Origin: Clostridiales bacterium
Lineage (GTDB): Bacteria > Bacillota > Clostridia > Lachnospirales > Lachnospiraceae
Assembly (NCBI GenBank): GCA_012839295.1
Contig: DUNO01000013.1
Location: forward strand, 209,410-273,409
Length of the DNA stretch: 64,000 nucleotides
Direction of reading: 5' to 3'
The notes beneath the pieces were generated by a model that did not search any database, was not told the origin of the DNA, and was given only the letters and a program-made list of their open reading frames with translations. The position numbers were made by a program, and so were the translations under genes. The stretch's first letter is position 1. Each line of letters starts with the position of its first letter. This document shows positions 35,269-43,936 of this stretch, one piece after another.

Positions 35269-36547
35269 AAATAAGAAATTTGCAGGCTATTCAATAATAT
35301 TCATGATTCTTGGCGTTGCTTATATGTTCTTTTATTCCGGGCTCCAGAATGACCATCTCAACATCCTGACACCATTTCTTCAGGAGACCTATGGCTGGTC
35401 GGATCTAAAGATTACGAATCCGGTAACCGTTGGCGCAATTATCGTTATCGTGCTTTATCTTGTAATTGGTACCCTGTTTGTTAAATACGGGGTTAAGAAG
35501 GTACTGATTCCCAGCATTGTAATAATGGCAGTGGCCTGCGTCGGCATCGCTATGGCGGGCGAGAATTATATGCTGTATGCCATCAGCATCTTTTTGATCC
35601 GTATCCTTGTAGTACCGTTGCAGATGGGCGGCTTCATGCTCTGCGCTAACTGGTTTATCAAATACCGTGGGCGTGTCATGGGAATCATTACTGCCGGAAG
35701 CCCTTTGATGTCAGTTGTCGGCATCGGCTTATTAACTTCCCTGGTGGGAACCTTCGGTCTGAATACCTATATTATGATCGGAGCCATATTATTGGTTATA
35801 GCGATTGTAACAGCCTTTGGTATCAAGGATACTCCTGAGGAGCTTGGTCTTTATCCCGATGGTGCAGACCGCGCTCCGGTATCTGAAGCTCAGGAATCGG
35901 GGGGAGCTTTGACTGTAAAACAATTACTTAGCGAAGCAAGAGCCTGGAAACTGATTATTTCCTATGGTATCCTTCAATTTGTTATTGTTGCAATGATGGC
36001 ATATATGGCGGTGCGTTATATCAGCCTAAGCTCACCGGAGGATGTTCCGAACCTTTTTGTAAGCAAAGGATTGCTGTGGCTTTCCATCGGAGCATTAGTA
36101 GGTATTCCCATGAGCTATGTCCTGGGCTGGATTGATGATAAAGTTGGATCCATCAAGGCATCCTTGGTTCTTAATGTATTATTCCTGTTTGCGGTAATAC
36201 CTCTGGCAATCATGCCTGTCGGTGGAAATGTTGCACTGATGGCAGTTTGGGCATTTGGTGTTGCCTGCATGACGGGCGGCCTGCCAACCATGCATCCCTG
36301 CGTTACATCCTATGTATACGGACGTAAGCACTATATGGCAGCCAACAAATGGATCATGACCATCCAGGCGATCCCGATGGCCTTTGCATTAACTTTTATG
36401 GGCGCTTTCAACCAGATGGGACAATTGACAACGGCTTACTATATCATGATAGGATTGCTGGTAGTATCCTTTATTGTAATCATGACAATGAAAAACATAC
36501 CTGATGCTAATGAAGCGGACAGGGACTACAGTAAAAATACAAATTAA
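35261..36547 (+). CDS. OFA-type major facilitator transporter (second copy)
   Basis: A 428-residue MFS carrier with about twelve membrane helices and an external loop after helix 1 (FYSGLQNDHLNILTP). It is clearly a different sequence from the carrier at 29225. The cytoplasmic loop DTPEELGLYPDG between helices 6 and 7 is characteristic of OFA-like carriers. It lies 174 bases behind the flavoprotein gene. Two carriers in one cluster suggest separate import of substrate and export of acid product, or exchange. A good terminator follows. Confidence 0.88.
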   Translation: MFKNKKFAGYSIIFMILGVAYMFFYSGLQNDHLNILTPFLQETYGWSDLKITNPVTVGAIIVIVLYLVIGTLFVKYGVKKVLIPSIVIMAVACVGIAMAGENYMLYAISIFLIRILVVPLQMGGFMLCANWFIKYRGRVMGIITAGSPLMSVVGIGLLTSLVGTFGLNTYIMIGAILLVIAIVTAFGIKDTPEELGLYPDGADRAPVSEAQESGGALTVKQLLSEARAWKLIISYGILQFVIVAMMAYMAVRYISLSSPEDVPNLFVSKGLLWLSIGALVGIPMSYVLGWIDDKVGSIKASLVLNVLFLFAVIPLAIMPVGGNVALMAVWAFGVACMTGGLPTMHPCVTSYVYGRKHYMAANKWIMTIQAIPMAFALTFMGAFNQMGQLTTAYYIMIGLLVVSFIVIMTMKNIPDANEADRDYSKNTN

Positions 36548-36600
36548 CAGGAAAGATCCTATTGAATTCATAGAATTCATGGGGATTGGACTAAAAATCA

Positions 36601-36631
36601 GACGAACAGGCTTTGGTCTGTTCGTCTTTTT
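36601..36631 (+). terminator. Terminator after the second OFA carrier
   Basis: Arms GACGAACAG and CTGTTCGTC around an 8-base loop, followed by TTTTT. It separates the carrier from the CoA transferase pair, which may have its own promoter or depend on read-through. Confidence 0.8.
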
Positions 36632-36659
36632 AATAGGTAATAAAATTTGAGGTGATTGG

Positions 36660-37316
36660 ATGATAAATAAGATAATAGATAAAGAAGCATTTAAAGCGGT
36701 ACTAAAAGATGATATGACAATTATGTTCGGTGGATTCATGGCTTGCGGCACATCGGATGTACTGGTGGAGGCAATCTGTGAAAGTGGAATAAAAAACATT
36801 ACAGCTATTTGCAATGATGCCGGATTTGAGGATAGGGGACTTGGTAAAATTATAAAGAACGGGCAGGTCAAAAAACTCTATGCTTCCCATATCGGACTCA
36901 ATCCGCTGGTGGGCAAGATGATGTCGGAGGGTATGTTAGAGGTGGAATTAAGCCCCCAGGGAACGCTGGTAGAACGAATCCGTTGTGCAGGCGCGGGTCT
37001 TGGCGGTGTCCTGACACCAACGGGCCTGGATACTGACGTAGAGCTGGGAAAATGCATCATAAAGGTTCAGGGTAAGAAATATCTGCTGGAGGAGCCCTTG
37101 CGTGCTGATCTTGCGGTTATCAGGGGAAGATATGTCGATAGGCTGGGAAATGTGGTCTATGAGGGAACTGCCAGGAACTTCAATCCTGTTATGGCAACAG
37201 CGGCTGATTTGGTAGTTGCAGGTGCGGATGAAATTGTGGAAACAGGTAAGCTGGGCCAGGAATGCATTGCTACACCCCATGTGCTGGTCGACTACATTGT
37301 GAAGGAGGAAATATAG
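36660..37316 (+). CDS. 3-oxoacid/acetate CoA-transferase subunit A
   Basis: A 218-residue alpha subunit of a family I CoA transferase (AtoD/ScoA type). The N-terminal [15 protein letters not shown] is the expected glycine-rich CoA contact, and a [10 protein letters not shown] loop follows near residue 117. It is inactive without the beta subunit that starts two bases after its stop. The pair moves CoA between acetoacetate and acetyl- or butyryl-CoA. In this cluster it would activate the acetoacetate released by BKACE, feeding the thiolase. GGTGATTGG is a weak ribosome site. Confidence 0.92.
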   Translation: MINKIIDKEAFKAVLKDDMTIMFGGFMACGTSDVLVEAICESGIKNITAICNDAGFEDRGLGKIIKNGQVKKLYASHIGLNPLVGKMMSEGMLEVELSPQGTLVERIRCAGAGLGGVLTPTGLDTDVELGKCIIKVQGKKYLLEEPLRADLAVIRGRYVDRLGNVVYEGTARNFNPVMATAADLVVAGADEIVETGKLGQECIATPHVLVDYIVKEEI

Positions 37317-37317
37317 T

Positions 37318-37962
37318 TTGAAAGAGCTGATTGCAAAAAGGGTAGCAAAAGAACTTCATGATGGGGATCTGGTCAATCTTGGGATCGGCCTTCCCACCTT
37401 AGTAGCAAACTATATCCCGGAGGATATCCAGATATACCTGCAGTCTGAGAATGGCCTCATCGGTCTTGGGCCGGAGCCGACAAAGGAAGAATTCAACAGG
37501 AATATAGCAAATGCGGGCGGGGTGCCGGTCACAGTGCTAAAGGGTGGAATGTTTTTTGACTCAGCATTTTCCTTCGCCCTAATCCGGGGAGGGCATGTGG
37601 ATGTTACTGTCCTGGGAGCGCTCCAGGTGGACCAAAACGGTAATCTGGCAAACTGGATTATACCGGGCAAGCTGGTACCGGGCATGGGAGGAGCCATGGA
37701 TCTTGTGACAGGCTCAAAAACCGTCATTATTGCTATGACCCACACCAACAAAGGTGAGCCTAAAATCTTGAAAAAATGTACATTGCCACTTACGGCAAAG
37801 GGTCAGGTAGATATGATTATTACGGAAATGGGAGTTATGAAAATAACAAAAGAGGGAATTGTCCTGACGGAGATTAATCCGGAATATACAGTTGAGGATG
37901 TTAGAAATGCAACGGAAGCGGAGCTTATCATTGATGACGGCCTTAAACGGATGGAGATCTGA
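37318..37962 (+). CDS. 3-oxoacid/acetate CoA-transferase subunit B
   Basis: A 214-residue beta subunit of the same CoA transferase. The catalytic glutamate lies in the SENG motif (E44), which forms the enzyme-CoA thioester. [12 protein letters not shown] near the N-terminus is the family signature. It starts at a TTG with AAGGAGG upstream and is translationally linked to subunit A. It ends the catabolic cluster; the next gene is an unrelated protease. Confidence 0.93.
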   Translation: MKELIAKRVAKELHDGDLVNLGIGLPTLVANYIPEDIQIYLQSENGLIGLGPEPTKEEFNRNIANAGGVPVTVLKGGMFFDSAFSFALIRGGHVDVTVLGALQVDQNGNLANWIIPGKLVPGMGGAMDLVTGSKTVIIAMTHTNKGEPKILKKCTLPLTAKGQVDMIITEMGVMKITKEGIVLTEINPEYTVEDVRNATEAELIIDDGLKRMEI

Positions 37963-38078
37963 TTTGTGCGCAATATTATCAGGGGAAATCAGGTTTGGAG
38001 CAAAGGAAGGCTATTTAACAAACATTGTACTCATTTTGCCCGCATATAATAGAGTAACCTTATCATGGAGTTTATGAT

Positions 38079-39809
38079 ATGCCTAGTGGAAAGATAGAGA
38101 ATCAATTAAATCTGGCTCTGGAGTCTACACCGGAGCAGCGGGAGAAAACCGGAAACCTGAATGTGGGCTATAATCCGGACACGGATATGTGGGAGCTGAT
38201 CGTCCGTTATACCGGAAGCCTGGACCGGGTTCGCCAGGAGCTTGGCGTATCAGCGGTTGAGTTAACCAATGAATATGCCGTCCTGACCATACAGCAATAT
38301 CTAATTGACCGGCTGGCAGACTATGAGGAAATTGAATTTATAGAGAAACCGAAGCGGCTTTTCTTTGAGGTAAATGAAGGCAGGACAGCCTCCTGTATCA
38401 ACCCGGTCCAGGCACCGCCCTATAGCTTGTTTGGCGAAGGGGTACTGGTGGCTGTCATTGATTCCGGAATTGATTATGCCCATCCTGATTTTATCAATAA
38501 TGACGGAACCTCCAGGATTGATGTCCTATGGGACCAGACCATAACCGGCACCCCGCCGGAAGGGTATGATATCGGAACCCTTTATACCAGGGAACAGATC
38601 AATCAGGCAATTCGTACCCCGATGCCGGAACGAATGAATATTGTGCCAAGTACTGACCTGAGCGGCCATGGTACCCATGTTGCTGGAATTGCTGCAGGGA
38701 ATGGCAGGGCCAGCAACGGATTATACCGGGGGGTGGCCTCCCAGAGCCAGCTGGTTATAGTAAAGCTTGGGATACCCGTCGGGGATTCCTTCCCCAGGAC
38801 AACTCAGCTGATGCAGGGTCTTGACTTTGTCATAAAATACGCCATCAGCCAGAGAAAACCCATGGCGATCAACGTCAGCTTTGGAAACAACTATGGCTCC
38901 CATACGGGAACAACTTTGTTAGAAAGCTTTATCAATGACATAGCAAATACCTGGAAGACAAACATCGTCATAGGCACAGGGAATGAGGGCGCTACGGGAA
39001 ACCATGCTGCGGGAATCCTGCAGATGGGTACCAATGCCGTGGTAGATGTCGCCGTCAGTGACTATGAATTCTCCTTAAGCCTTCAGATATGGAAGAATTA
39101 TTTTGACCATTTTGATATTACCATCATCGCCCCCAACGGAACACGGGTAGGCCCCATCCCACGGATTCTGGGAAAACAGCAGTTTACCATTGCTCAGACA
39201 CAGATCCTTCTATATTATGGGGATCCTACGCCCTACAACCAGCAGCAGGAGATATACATTGAGCTGATACCGACGGACCGCTATATTAACAGCGGTGTCT
39301 GGAGGTTTGAACTGGTGCCGAGTAAAATCGTCGTAGGTAATTATGATATGTGGCTTCCGGCGGGAGCGGCCAAAAGCCCGGAGACCAGGTTCCTTTCACC
39401 GTCGGAATATGTTACACTGACAATTCCTTCCACTGCCCTGCGTGCAATCACGGTCGGTGCATATAATGCCTACACCGATAGCTATGCCCCATTTTCCGGC
39501 AGAGGCTATACGAGGAACCTGGAGATCAAGCCGGATCTGGTGGCTCCCGGGGTGAATATTAATTCCTGCGCTCCCGGCGGCGGCTATGCGATCCGCTCGG
39601 GAACCTCCATGGCGACCCCCTTTGTTACGGGGAGCGTGGCTTTATTGATGGAATGGGGCATCGTGAGGGGGAATGATGCATACCTGTATGGGGAGAAGAT
39701 GAAGGCTTACCTGATTAATGGGGCAAGGCCGCTGAGGATTGAAAATGCTTATCCGAACCGGACGCTGGGGTTTGGAGCGCTGTGCGTGCAGGATAGCTTG
39801 CCGGGGTGA
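38079..39809 (+). CDS. Subtilisin-like S8 serine protease
   Basis: A 576-residue subtilase with a complete triad: Asp128 in VIDSGIDY, His197 in GHGTHVAG and Ser510 in GTSMATP. The oxyanion asparagine is in GTGNEG (N302). Residues 1-100 look like a prodomain. There is no signal peptide. About 200 residues are inserted between the Asn and Ser motifs. This plan matches Clostridia proteases related to the Csp germination proteases, but the triad is intact, unlike the pseudoproteases CspA and CspC. A role in spore germination or in cell-bound proteolysis is possible. It is monocistronic, and an ABC-transporter relic begins within eight bases of its stop. Confidence 0.88.
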   Translation: MPSGKIENQLNLALESTPEQREKTGNLNVGYNPDTDMWELIVRYTGSLDRVRQELGVSAVELTNEYAVLTIQQYLIDRLADYEEIEFIEKPKRLFFEVNEGRTASCINPVQAPPYSLFGEGVLVAVIDSGIDYAHPDFINNDGTSRIDVLWDQTITGTPPEGYDIGTLYTREQINQAIRTPMPERMNIVPSTDLSGHGTHVAGIAAGNGRASNGLYRGVASQSQLVIVKLGIPVGDSFPRTTQLMQGLDFVIKYAISQRKPMAINVSFGNNYGSHTGTTLLESFINDIANTWKTNIVIGTGNEGATGNHAAGILQMGTNAVVDVAVSDYEFSLSLQIWKNYFDHFDITIIAPNGTRVGPIPRILGKQQFTIAQTQILLYYGDPTPYNQQQEIYIELIPTDRYINSGVWRFELVPSKIVVGNYDMWLPAGAAKSPETRFLSPSEYVTLTIPSTALRAITVGAYNAYTDSYAPFSGRGYTRNLEIKPDLVAPGVNINSCAPGGGYAIRSGTSMATPFVTGSVALLMEWGIVRGNDAYLYGEKMKAYLINGARPLRIENAYPNRTLGFGALCVQDSLPG

Positions 39810-39816
39810 TGATGCT

Positions 39817-40195
39817 GGCTCTATAGCGCAATTAATACAAAAGGTATCAGATATTTGTATTGTATATTTTGCAGCAAAACTGGTTATCAGTGGAGAATTA
39901 ACGGTTGGACAGATGGTTGCATTTCGCATGCTTGCAGGTAGAGTTAGCCAACCGGTTTTACGATTAGTCCAGATGTGGCAGGATTTTCAGCAAACATCCA
40001 TTTCCATTAAGCGGTTAGGAGATATATTCAATTCAAAGCCAGAGCCTACGATGGAGGGAACGAAGACCAGACTTCCTGCGATCGAGGGGACAATTCGCTT
40101 TGATAAAGTACGTTTTCGATACAGGCCTGAGGGTGCAGAGGTGATTCAGAATATGTCTTTTTTAATAAAACCTAATACGGTGGTCGGTATTGGAA
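39817..40195 (+). pseudogene. Fragment of a type I secretion ABC transporter (HlyB/C39-like)
   Basis: About 125 codons correspond to the last membrane helices and the start of the nucleotide-binding domain of HlyB-type exporters: GELTVGQMVAFRMLAGRVSQ, then WQDFQQTSISIKRLGDI. The match stops exactly where Walker A should begin (TVVGI), so the ATPase is missing, as is everything upstream. The frame runs in phase into an HNH gene remnant. It is a relic of recombination and cannot work as a transporter. Confidence 0.75.
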
Positions 40196-41002
40196 CAATC
40201 CATAAAAGAGGCAAAGCGAAAGCTTGTATTAAATGTCCCATACCGTCTTCAAGCTCTTTTCTCGGACAATTGACGAAATCCAAATGGCGTAATTATGACT
40301 ATGTTGCCAGTTTAACTCAGCAGAATAGCAGAGTACTATATTATTATGAACGATTGAATAATAAGAAAAGAATCCATATCAATGAACGCTGGGTATCCTA
40401 TATGATTAAAAATGAAGCAATATTGAAGGGTTGGATTCAAAATGAATTGATTCAATATCTTCAAAAAAGAAACCCCAATGTTCCTGGAATACCGTTTAAG
40501 ATACGGCCTCCTGAAAAACGTGATTTGAAAGTTGCGATTAAGTTTTGGAATACGATGATCAGTAATTATGAAATAACAGATGTTTACACCGGAAAGGTGA
40601 TTAATGAAGAAAGTATGTCCCAATATGGGAAAATAGCAATTGATCATTTTATGCCGTGGTCCTATGTGGCAAGCGATGAAATGTGGAATCTGACACCTAC
40701 ATTTACGGCAATTAACAGCAGTAAAAGCAATTATCTTCCAGGGCAGGAGTCCGATAGATCAAATTTAGCGCGTCAACAGTTCGTTGCTAAATGCATCGCT
40801 TCAGATAATAAAAATATTGGCAGGTTATATGAGGCATTTAAAAATAAGCATATCAATGGGACTGATATGGAAGATATATAATGAACAAAACAGTGAAAAA
40901 GAGTTTGAAGGAATACTCGGAAATATTATAACGCCCATCTATATATCGGCCAGTAACATGGGATTTATAGATTGGGACAAGCGTAATTATGAAATTGTAT
41001 AA
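40196..41002 (+). pseudogene. HNH endonuclease-like gene remnant, frameshifted near its end
   Basis: The frame continues from the ABC fragment into about 225 codons of an HNH-type protein. The metal-binding core shows as IDHFMPWSYV followed by LTPTFTAINSSKSNYLP, typical of HNH domains appended to restriction or defence proteins. The frame stops at 40881. A second frame (from about 40865 to 41002) continues with what looks like the original C-terminus, suggesting a frameshift near 40860. The N-terminus is missing. It is AT-richer than the neighbours, in keeping with transfer. Confidence 0.65.
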
Positions 41003-41021
41003 TGAATTAGTCGGGTGACTG

Positions 41022-41144
41022 ATGAATGTTAGAAGCAAAGTAAAACAGATGAAGGCGATGCACGGGTATTTTGCAATTATTGATCATGTAATCGTCTTTG
41101 AGTTTGCAAAAGACTTAAGAGGTAAAGTCAGAGAAGCACTATAG
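41022..41144 (+). CDS. Small unrecognised ORF after the HNH remnant
   Basis: Forty residues, basic, with no clear ribosome site beyond a GGGTGA stretch. It may be the end of a further degraded gene in the same transferred segment. It ends 22 bases before dispersed hairpin copy 2. Confidence 0.25.
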   Translation: MNVRSKVKQMKAMHGYFAIIDHVIVFEFAKDLRGKVREAL

Positions 41145-41166
41145 GGGAGTATAGCTCAAAGTGAAT

Positions 41167-41215
41167 GGTACGTCAAGAATCCACAGAATCTCCGGGCTTC
41201 TTGACGTACCGTTTT
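41167..41215. terminator. Dispersed hairpin, copy 2 (bidirectional terminator)
   Basis: Perfect 13-bp arms GGTACGTCAAGAA (41167-41179) and its complement (41198-41210), followed by TTTT. The arms are identical to the inner arms of the hairpin at 15121-15173, but the loop differs. Again it sits between convergent genes. Confidence 0.75.
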
Positions 41216-41284
41216 ATTATTAGCTTATAGTGGCAAAAAGAGGTGTTCTGTTAAAAATAGCATCAAGCCCTAACCGCCATATCT

Positions 41285-42145
41285 CTACTGTCCTAGAATC
41301 ACATCATGCCGAATCGGCAGCCACTCCTTGAGTGCCTTACGTAATGACAAATCCCAGAAATCCCATTCATGGGCATAGCCTGGAACCTCTTCATACATAA
41401 CGTCATAGCCATATCCTTTCAGCAGATCCCGGCATATGTATACGAATGAACGCATAAAGTCATCCCCTCCGCAAGTCATGATAATCTTAGGCAAGGGCTT
41501 GCCTTCCTCTGCAATTCTTTTTGCAGTCTGGAATAGGTCGTTTTCCTGGTCTACGAGATGTACTCCCTGGGCTTCCATTTTTGCAACATCTACACTAAAA
41601 TTTGTGGCACCGTTATTAAACTGGTTAACGGCATGCATGATTTTTTGGGTTTCCAATCCTCCGCCGGACATCAGTAATGCCGCGCAGCAGCGCTCAGCAC
41701 CATACACTGCCCATTTTGTTGCAGCCATTGCACCCATGGACAGCCCCGCCACAAAGGTATCCTCGCGCTTAGTTGAAATGGGGAACAAAGAGGCACACAC
41801 ACGGGGTAATTCCTCAAAAATATAATCCCAATAACGGCCCGGCCAAGGCTTAAATTCTGGCAGGTTGCCTTCGTGTTCGTTCTCATATCCGGAATTGTAT
41901 CCGCTGGGCATGATGACAGCTAGCTTGTGGTCATCGGCATACCGCACAATATTAGAATAGTTGATATAATCCGAATCATCCCCGGTTCCGCCATGGAATA
42001 GATATAAGGTCTGGAATTTCGTGCCAGGGAGATAGCTTTCCGCTTTACCGTTAACAGTGTCAAATAAGGTCCATGAAGGTAAAATCATCGTTACATTCGT
42101 TTGCTTCATCAAAGCCTGTGAAAGAAAATTAAATTTAATGACCAT
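41285..42145 (-). CDS. Alpha/beta hydrolase, tributyrin esterase-like
   Basis: A 286-residue esterase of the EstA/FrmB type. The nucleophile is Ser136 in GLSMGAM, the acid is probably the Asp in CGGDDFM, and the base is the His in GYAHEWDFW. It has no signal peptide, so it acts in the cytoplasm, probably removing acetyl or other short acyl groups from sugars. I chose ATG 42145, with AAGGAGG seven bases before it, over an upstream start at 42166. The carrier upstream on the same strand is of the sugar-transporting GPH family, which supports a role in deacylating an imported glycoside. Confidence 0.87.
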   Translation of the reverse strand: MVIKFNFLSQALMKQTNVTMILPSWTLFDTVNGKAESYLPGTKFQTLYLFHGGTGDDSDYINYSNIVRYADDHKLAVIMPSGYNSGYENEHEGNLPEFKPWPGRYWDYIFEELPRVCASLFPISTKREDTFVAGLSMGAMAATKWAVYGAERCCAALLMSGGGLETQKIMHAVNQFNNGATNFSVDVAKMEAQGVHLVDQENDLFQTAKRIAEEGKPLPKIIMTCGGDDFMRSFVYICRDLLKGYGYDVMYEEVPGYAHEWDFWDLSLRKALKEWLPIRHDVILGQ

Positions 42146-42162
42146 ATTAGTTCCTCCTTCTG

Positions 42163-42226
42163 CCATAAATCTATAAACCCATAAATTTATAAGTTCGTAA
42201 GCTCATAAGTCTATAAATCCATAAAT
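42163..42226 (-). repeat. 8-bp degenerate tandem array, 8 units
   Basis: Eight head-to-tail octamers close to CCATAAAT (for example CTATAAAC, TCGTAAGC, TCATAAGT) fill the leader of the esterase gene, just upstream of its ribosome site. Units vary but phase is kept over 64 bp. Confidence 0.75.
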
Positions 42227-42267
42227 CTCTGTGACAGTTCCTGTAGTTTGAATGATTGCCGTATCTG

Positions 42268-43692
42268 TTATTTTGTTTCAGTAAATATCATTTTTGTCAA
42301 TTCCGCTGCAGGACCATACTTTACTGCAAGCTGGTTATCTGCTTCTTCCTTTGTAATTTCGCCATCATTGTACCTTGCCATGATCTGCACATCCTTATCC
42401 CGGAGCTTATAAAATTGCAACAGGACTACAGCCAGAACTATTCCAAGGGCTGGCAGCAGAGAATAGCAGAGCCAGATTCCATTGGATACAGATTGGGGCT
42501 GCACGGCATTTTCGCCGGAGACAAATCCAAAACCGGCAAGGATCAGCATTGCAATGGGACCGCTGATGCTTCCGACAAGCTTTGAAAAGAAAGTCTGTAC
42601 CGACGCCGCGATACCTTCTGCCCGCTCTCCTGTATGGTAGGTTCCATATTCGAGGCAATCCGGCGTAAAGGTAAAGAGCAGGATATTAATCGCGCTTGTA
42701 AAAACGGCCTGCACTACATATAACGCAAAGAAAATGGTTATATTGGAATACCCTAGAAAGTACCGGATTACTCCAAGCACAGCAGCAGCAACCTGACAGA
42801 TAATATATAAATTGAATTTATCAAGCCTCTTCGTGATGGCTGGAAGCAGGGCACCGATAATGAGCATGGGAACCATGGACAATAAGCTGATGAGCCCGGC
42901 CATATCCTGGTTGCCAAGGTTGTGGCGTGCAAAATATATTCCAATATACTGGCTGAAATTAGTGAGCCCACTAATAAACATGGCAAGATAAAAAATTAAT
43001 AAATATTTGTTTCCTGCCACATATTTAACCATCTGCCCCATAGTTATTTCTTTTTCAGGGCGTACTACCCGCCGTTCTTTTCCTTTAAAGCAAAGGGGCA
43101 GCATTGTCAGCGCGGCTATGGCTGAAAAAATCAGGGCAGTAGCAAACCAGCCGATACGTGACTGTAAAATCGGGAGCGCAATACTGGAGCCTATTACACC
43201 AATCATTGCAAAATAGCGCCCCATTGTCAGGAGCTGTCCCCGTTCCTTGATGTTATCTGTCATCGAGGTAGGTAAAACAAATATTGGAACATCACAAATC
43301 GTATAAGACATATCCCATGCAACATAAGCAACCGTTGCCCAAATGACTTTTAAAAGAGGACTTCCGTTTCCTGGCAGCATAAAGAAGAGGATACAGCTCA
43401 CTGTAATGGCTGGCAATGAAATGCGCAGCCAAGGCATAAAACGCCCTTTCTTAAACCGGATCTTATCAATCATAATCCCGAGCAAGGGGTCATTGACAGC
43501 ATCCCATACCTTCGTAATAAACAAAATGATAGCAACAGAGGCAGCAGTAATGCCTACATCCGAATAAAAGGTCTGCATGTTAATCGCAACTAAGCCGTAG
43601 AAAATGTTCTGTCCCAGAAAATATAACCAATAGCTGAAACGTTCTGATTTTGTGGTACGGTATCCCAAGGTGGTGCTCTTATCTTTTCCCAT
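42268..43692 (-). CDS. GPH-family sugar:cation symporter
   Basis: A 474-residue MFS_2 carrier of the glycoside-pentoside-hexuronide family. The first helices show YWLYFLGQNIFYGL and the cytoplasmic loop has NDPLLGIMIDKIRFKKGRF, the family's cation-site region (Asp-rich helix 2 and loop 2-3). It imports a sugar or glycoside with sodium or protons. GGAGG stands six bases before the ATG at 43692; an earlier in-frame ATG has none. It is divergent from the AraC regulator at 43937 and upstream of the esterase, so the three form a small sugar-ester unit. Confidence 0.9.
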   Translation of the reverse strand: MGKDKSTTLGYRTTKSERFSYWLYFLGQNIFYGLVAINMQTFYSDVGITAASVAIILFITKVWDAVNDPLLGIMIDKIRFKKGRFMPWLRISLPAITVSCILFFMLPGNGSPLLKVIWATVAYVAWDMSYTICDVPIFVLPTSMTDNIKERGQLLTMGRYFAMIGVIGSSIALPILQSRIGWFATALIFSAIAALTMLPLCFKGKERRVVRPEKEITMGQMVKYVAGNKYLLIFYLAMFISGLTNFSQYIGIYFARHNLGNQDMAGLISLLSMVPMLIIGALLPAITKRLDKFNLYIICQVAAAVLGVIRYFLGYSNITIFFALYVVQAVFTSAINILLFTFTPDCLEYGTYHTGERAEGIAASVQTFFSKLVGSISGPIAMLILAGFGFVSGENAVQPQSVSNGIWLCYSLLPALGIVLAVVLLQFYKLRDKDVQIMARYNDGEITKEEADNQLAVKYGPAAELTKMIFTETK

Positions 43693-43936
43693 ACGCATCC
43701 TCCAAAAAAATATTTTATTTTGTTTAAATAATACCGGCATCAAGAAGCTTGACCGTCGTCTTTTTCCTCCTTTCCGTCTTATTAGAAAACCTTTGTACTA
43801 ATTGTTTAAAATATCTGGATTTTGTGGTACTATCATGTATATAATAACAACTTGTATGTATCATTTTGCTATCAGTTCTTTTGCTTTGTATCATTATTGC
43901 ATCTCTTCGGGGGCTTTATGGGACATAGGAGGTTTT

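Noticed and set aside
39739..40881. A single novel 380-residue fusion gene
   Set aside because: The first 26 codons overlap the protease in another frame, the exporter part is cut before Walker A and the HNH part is frameshifted; it is better read as a relic.
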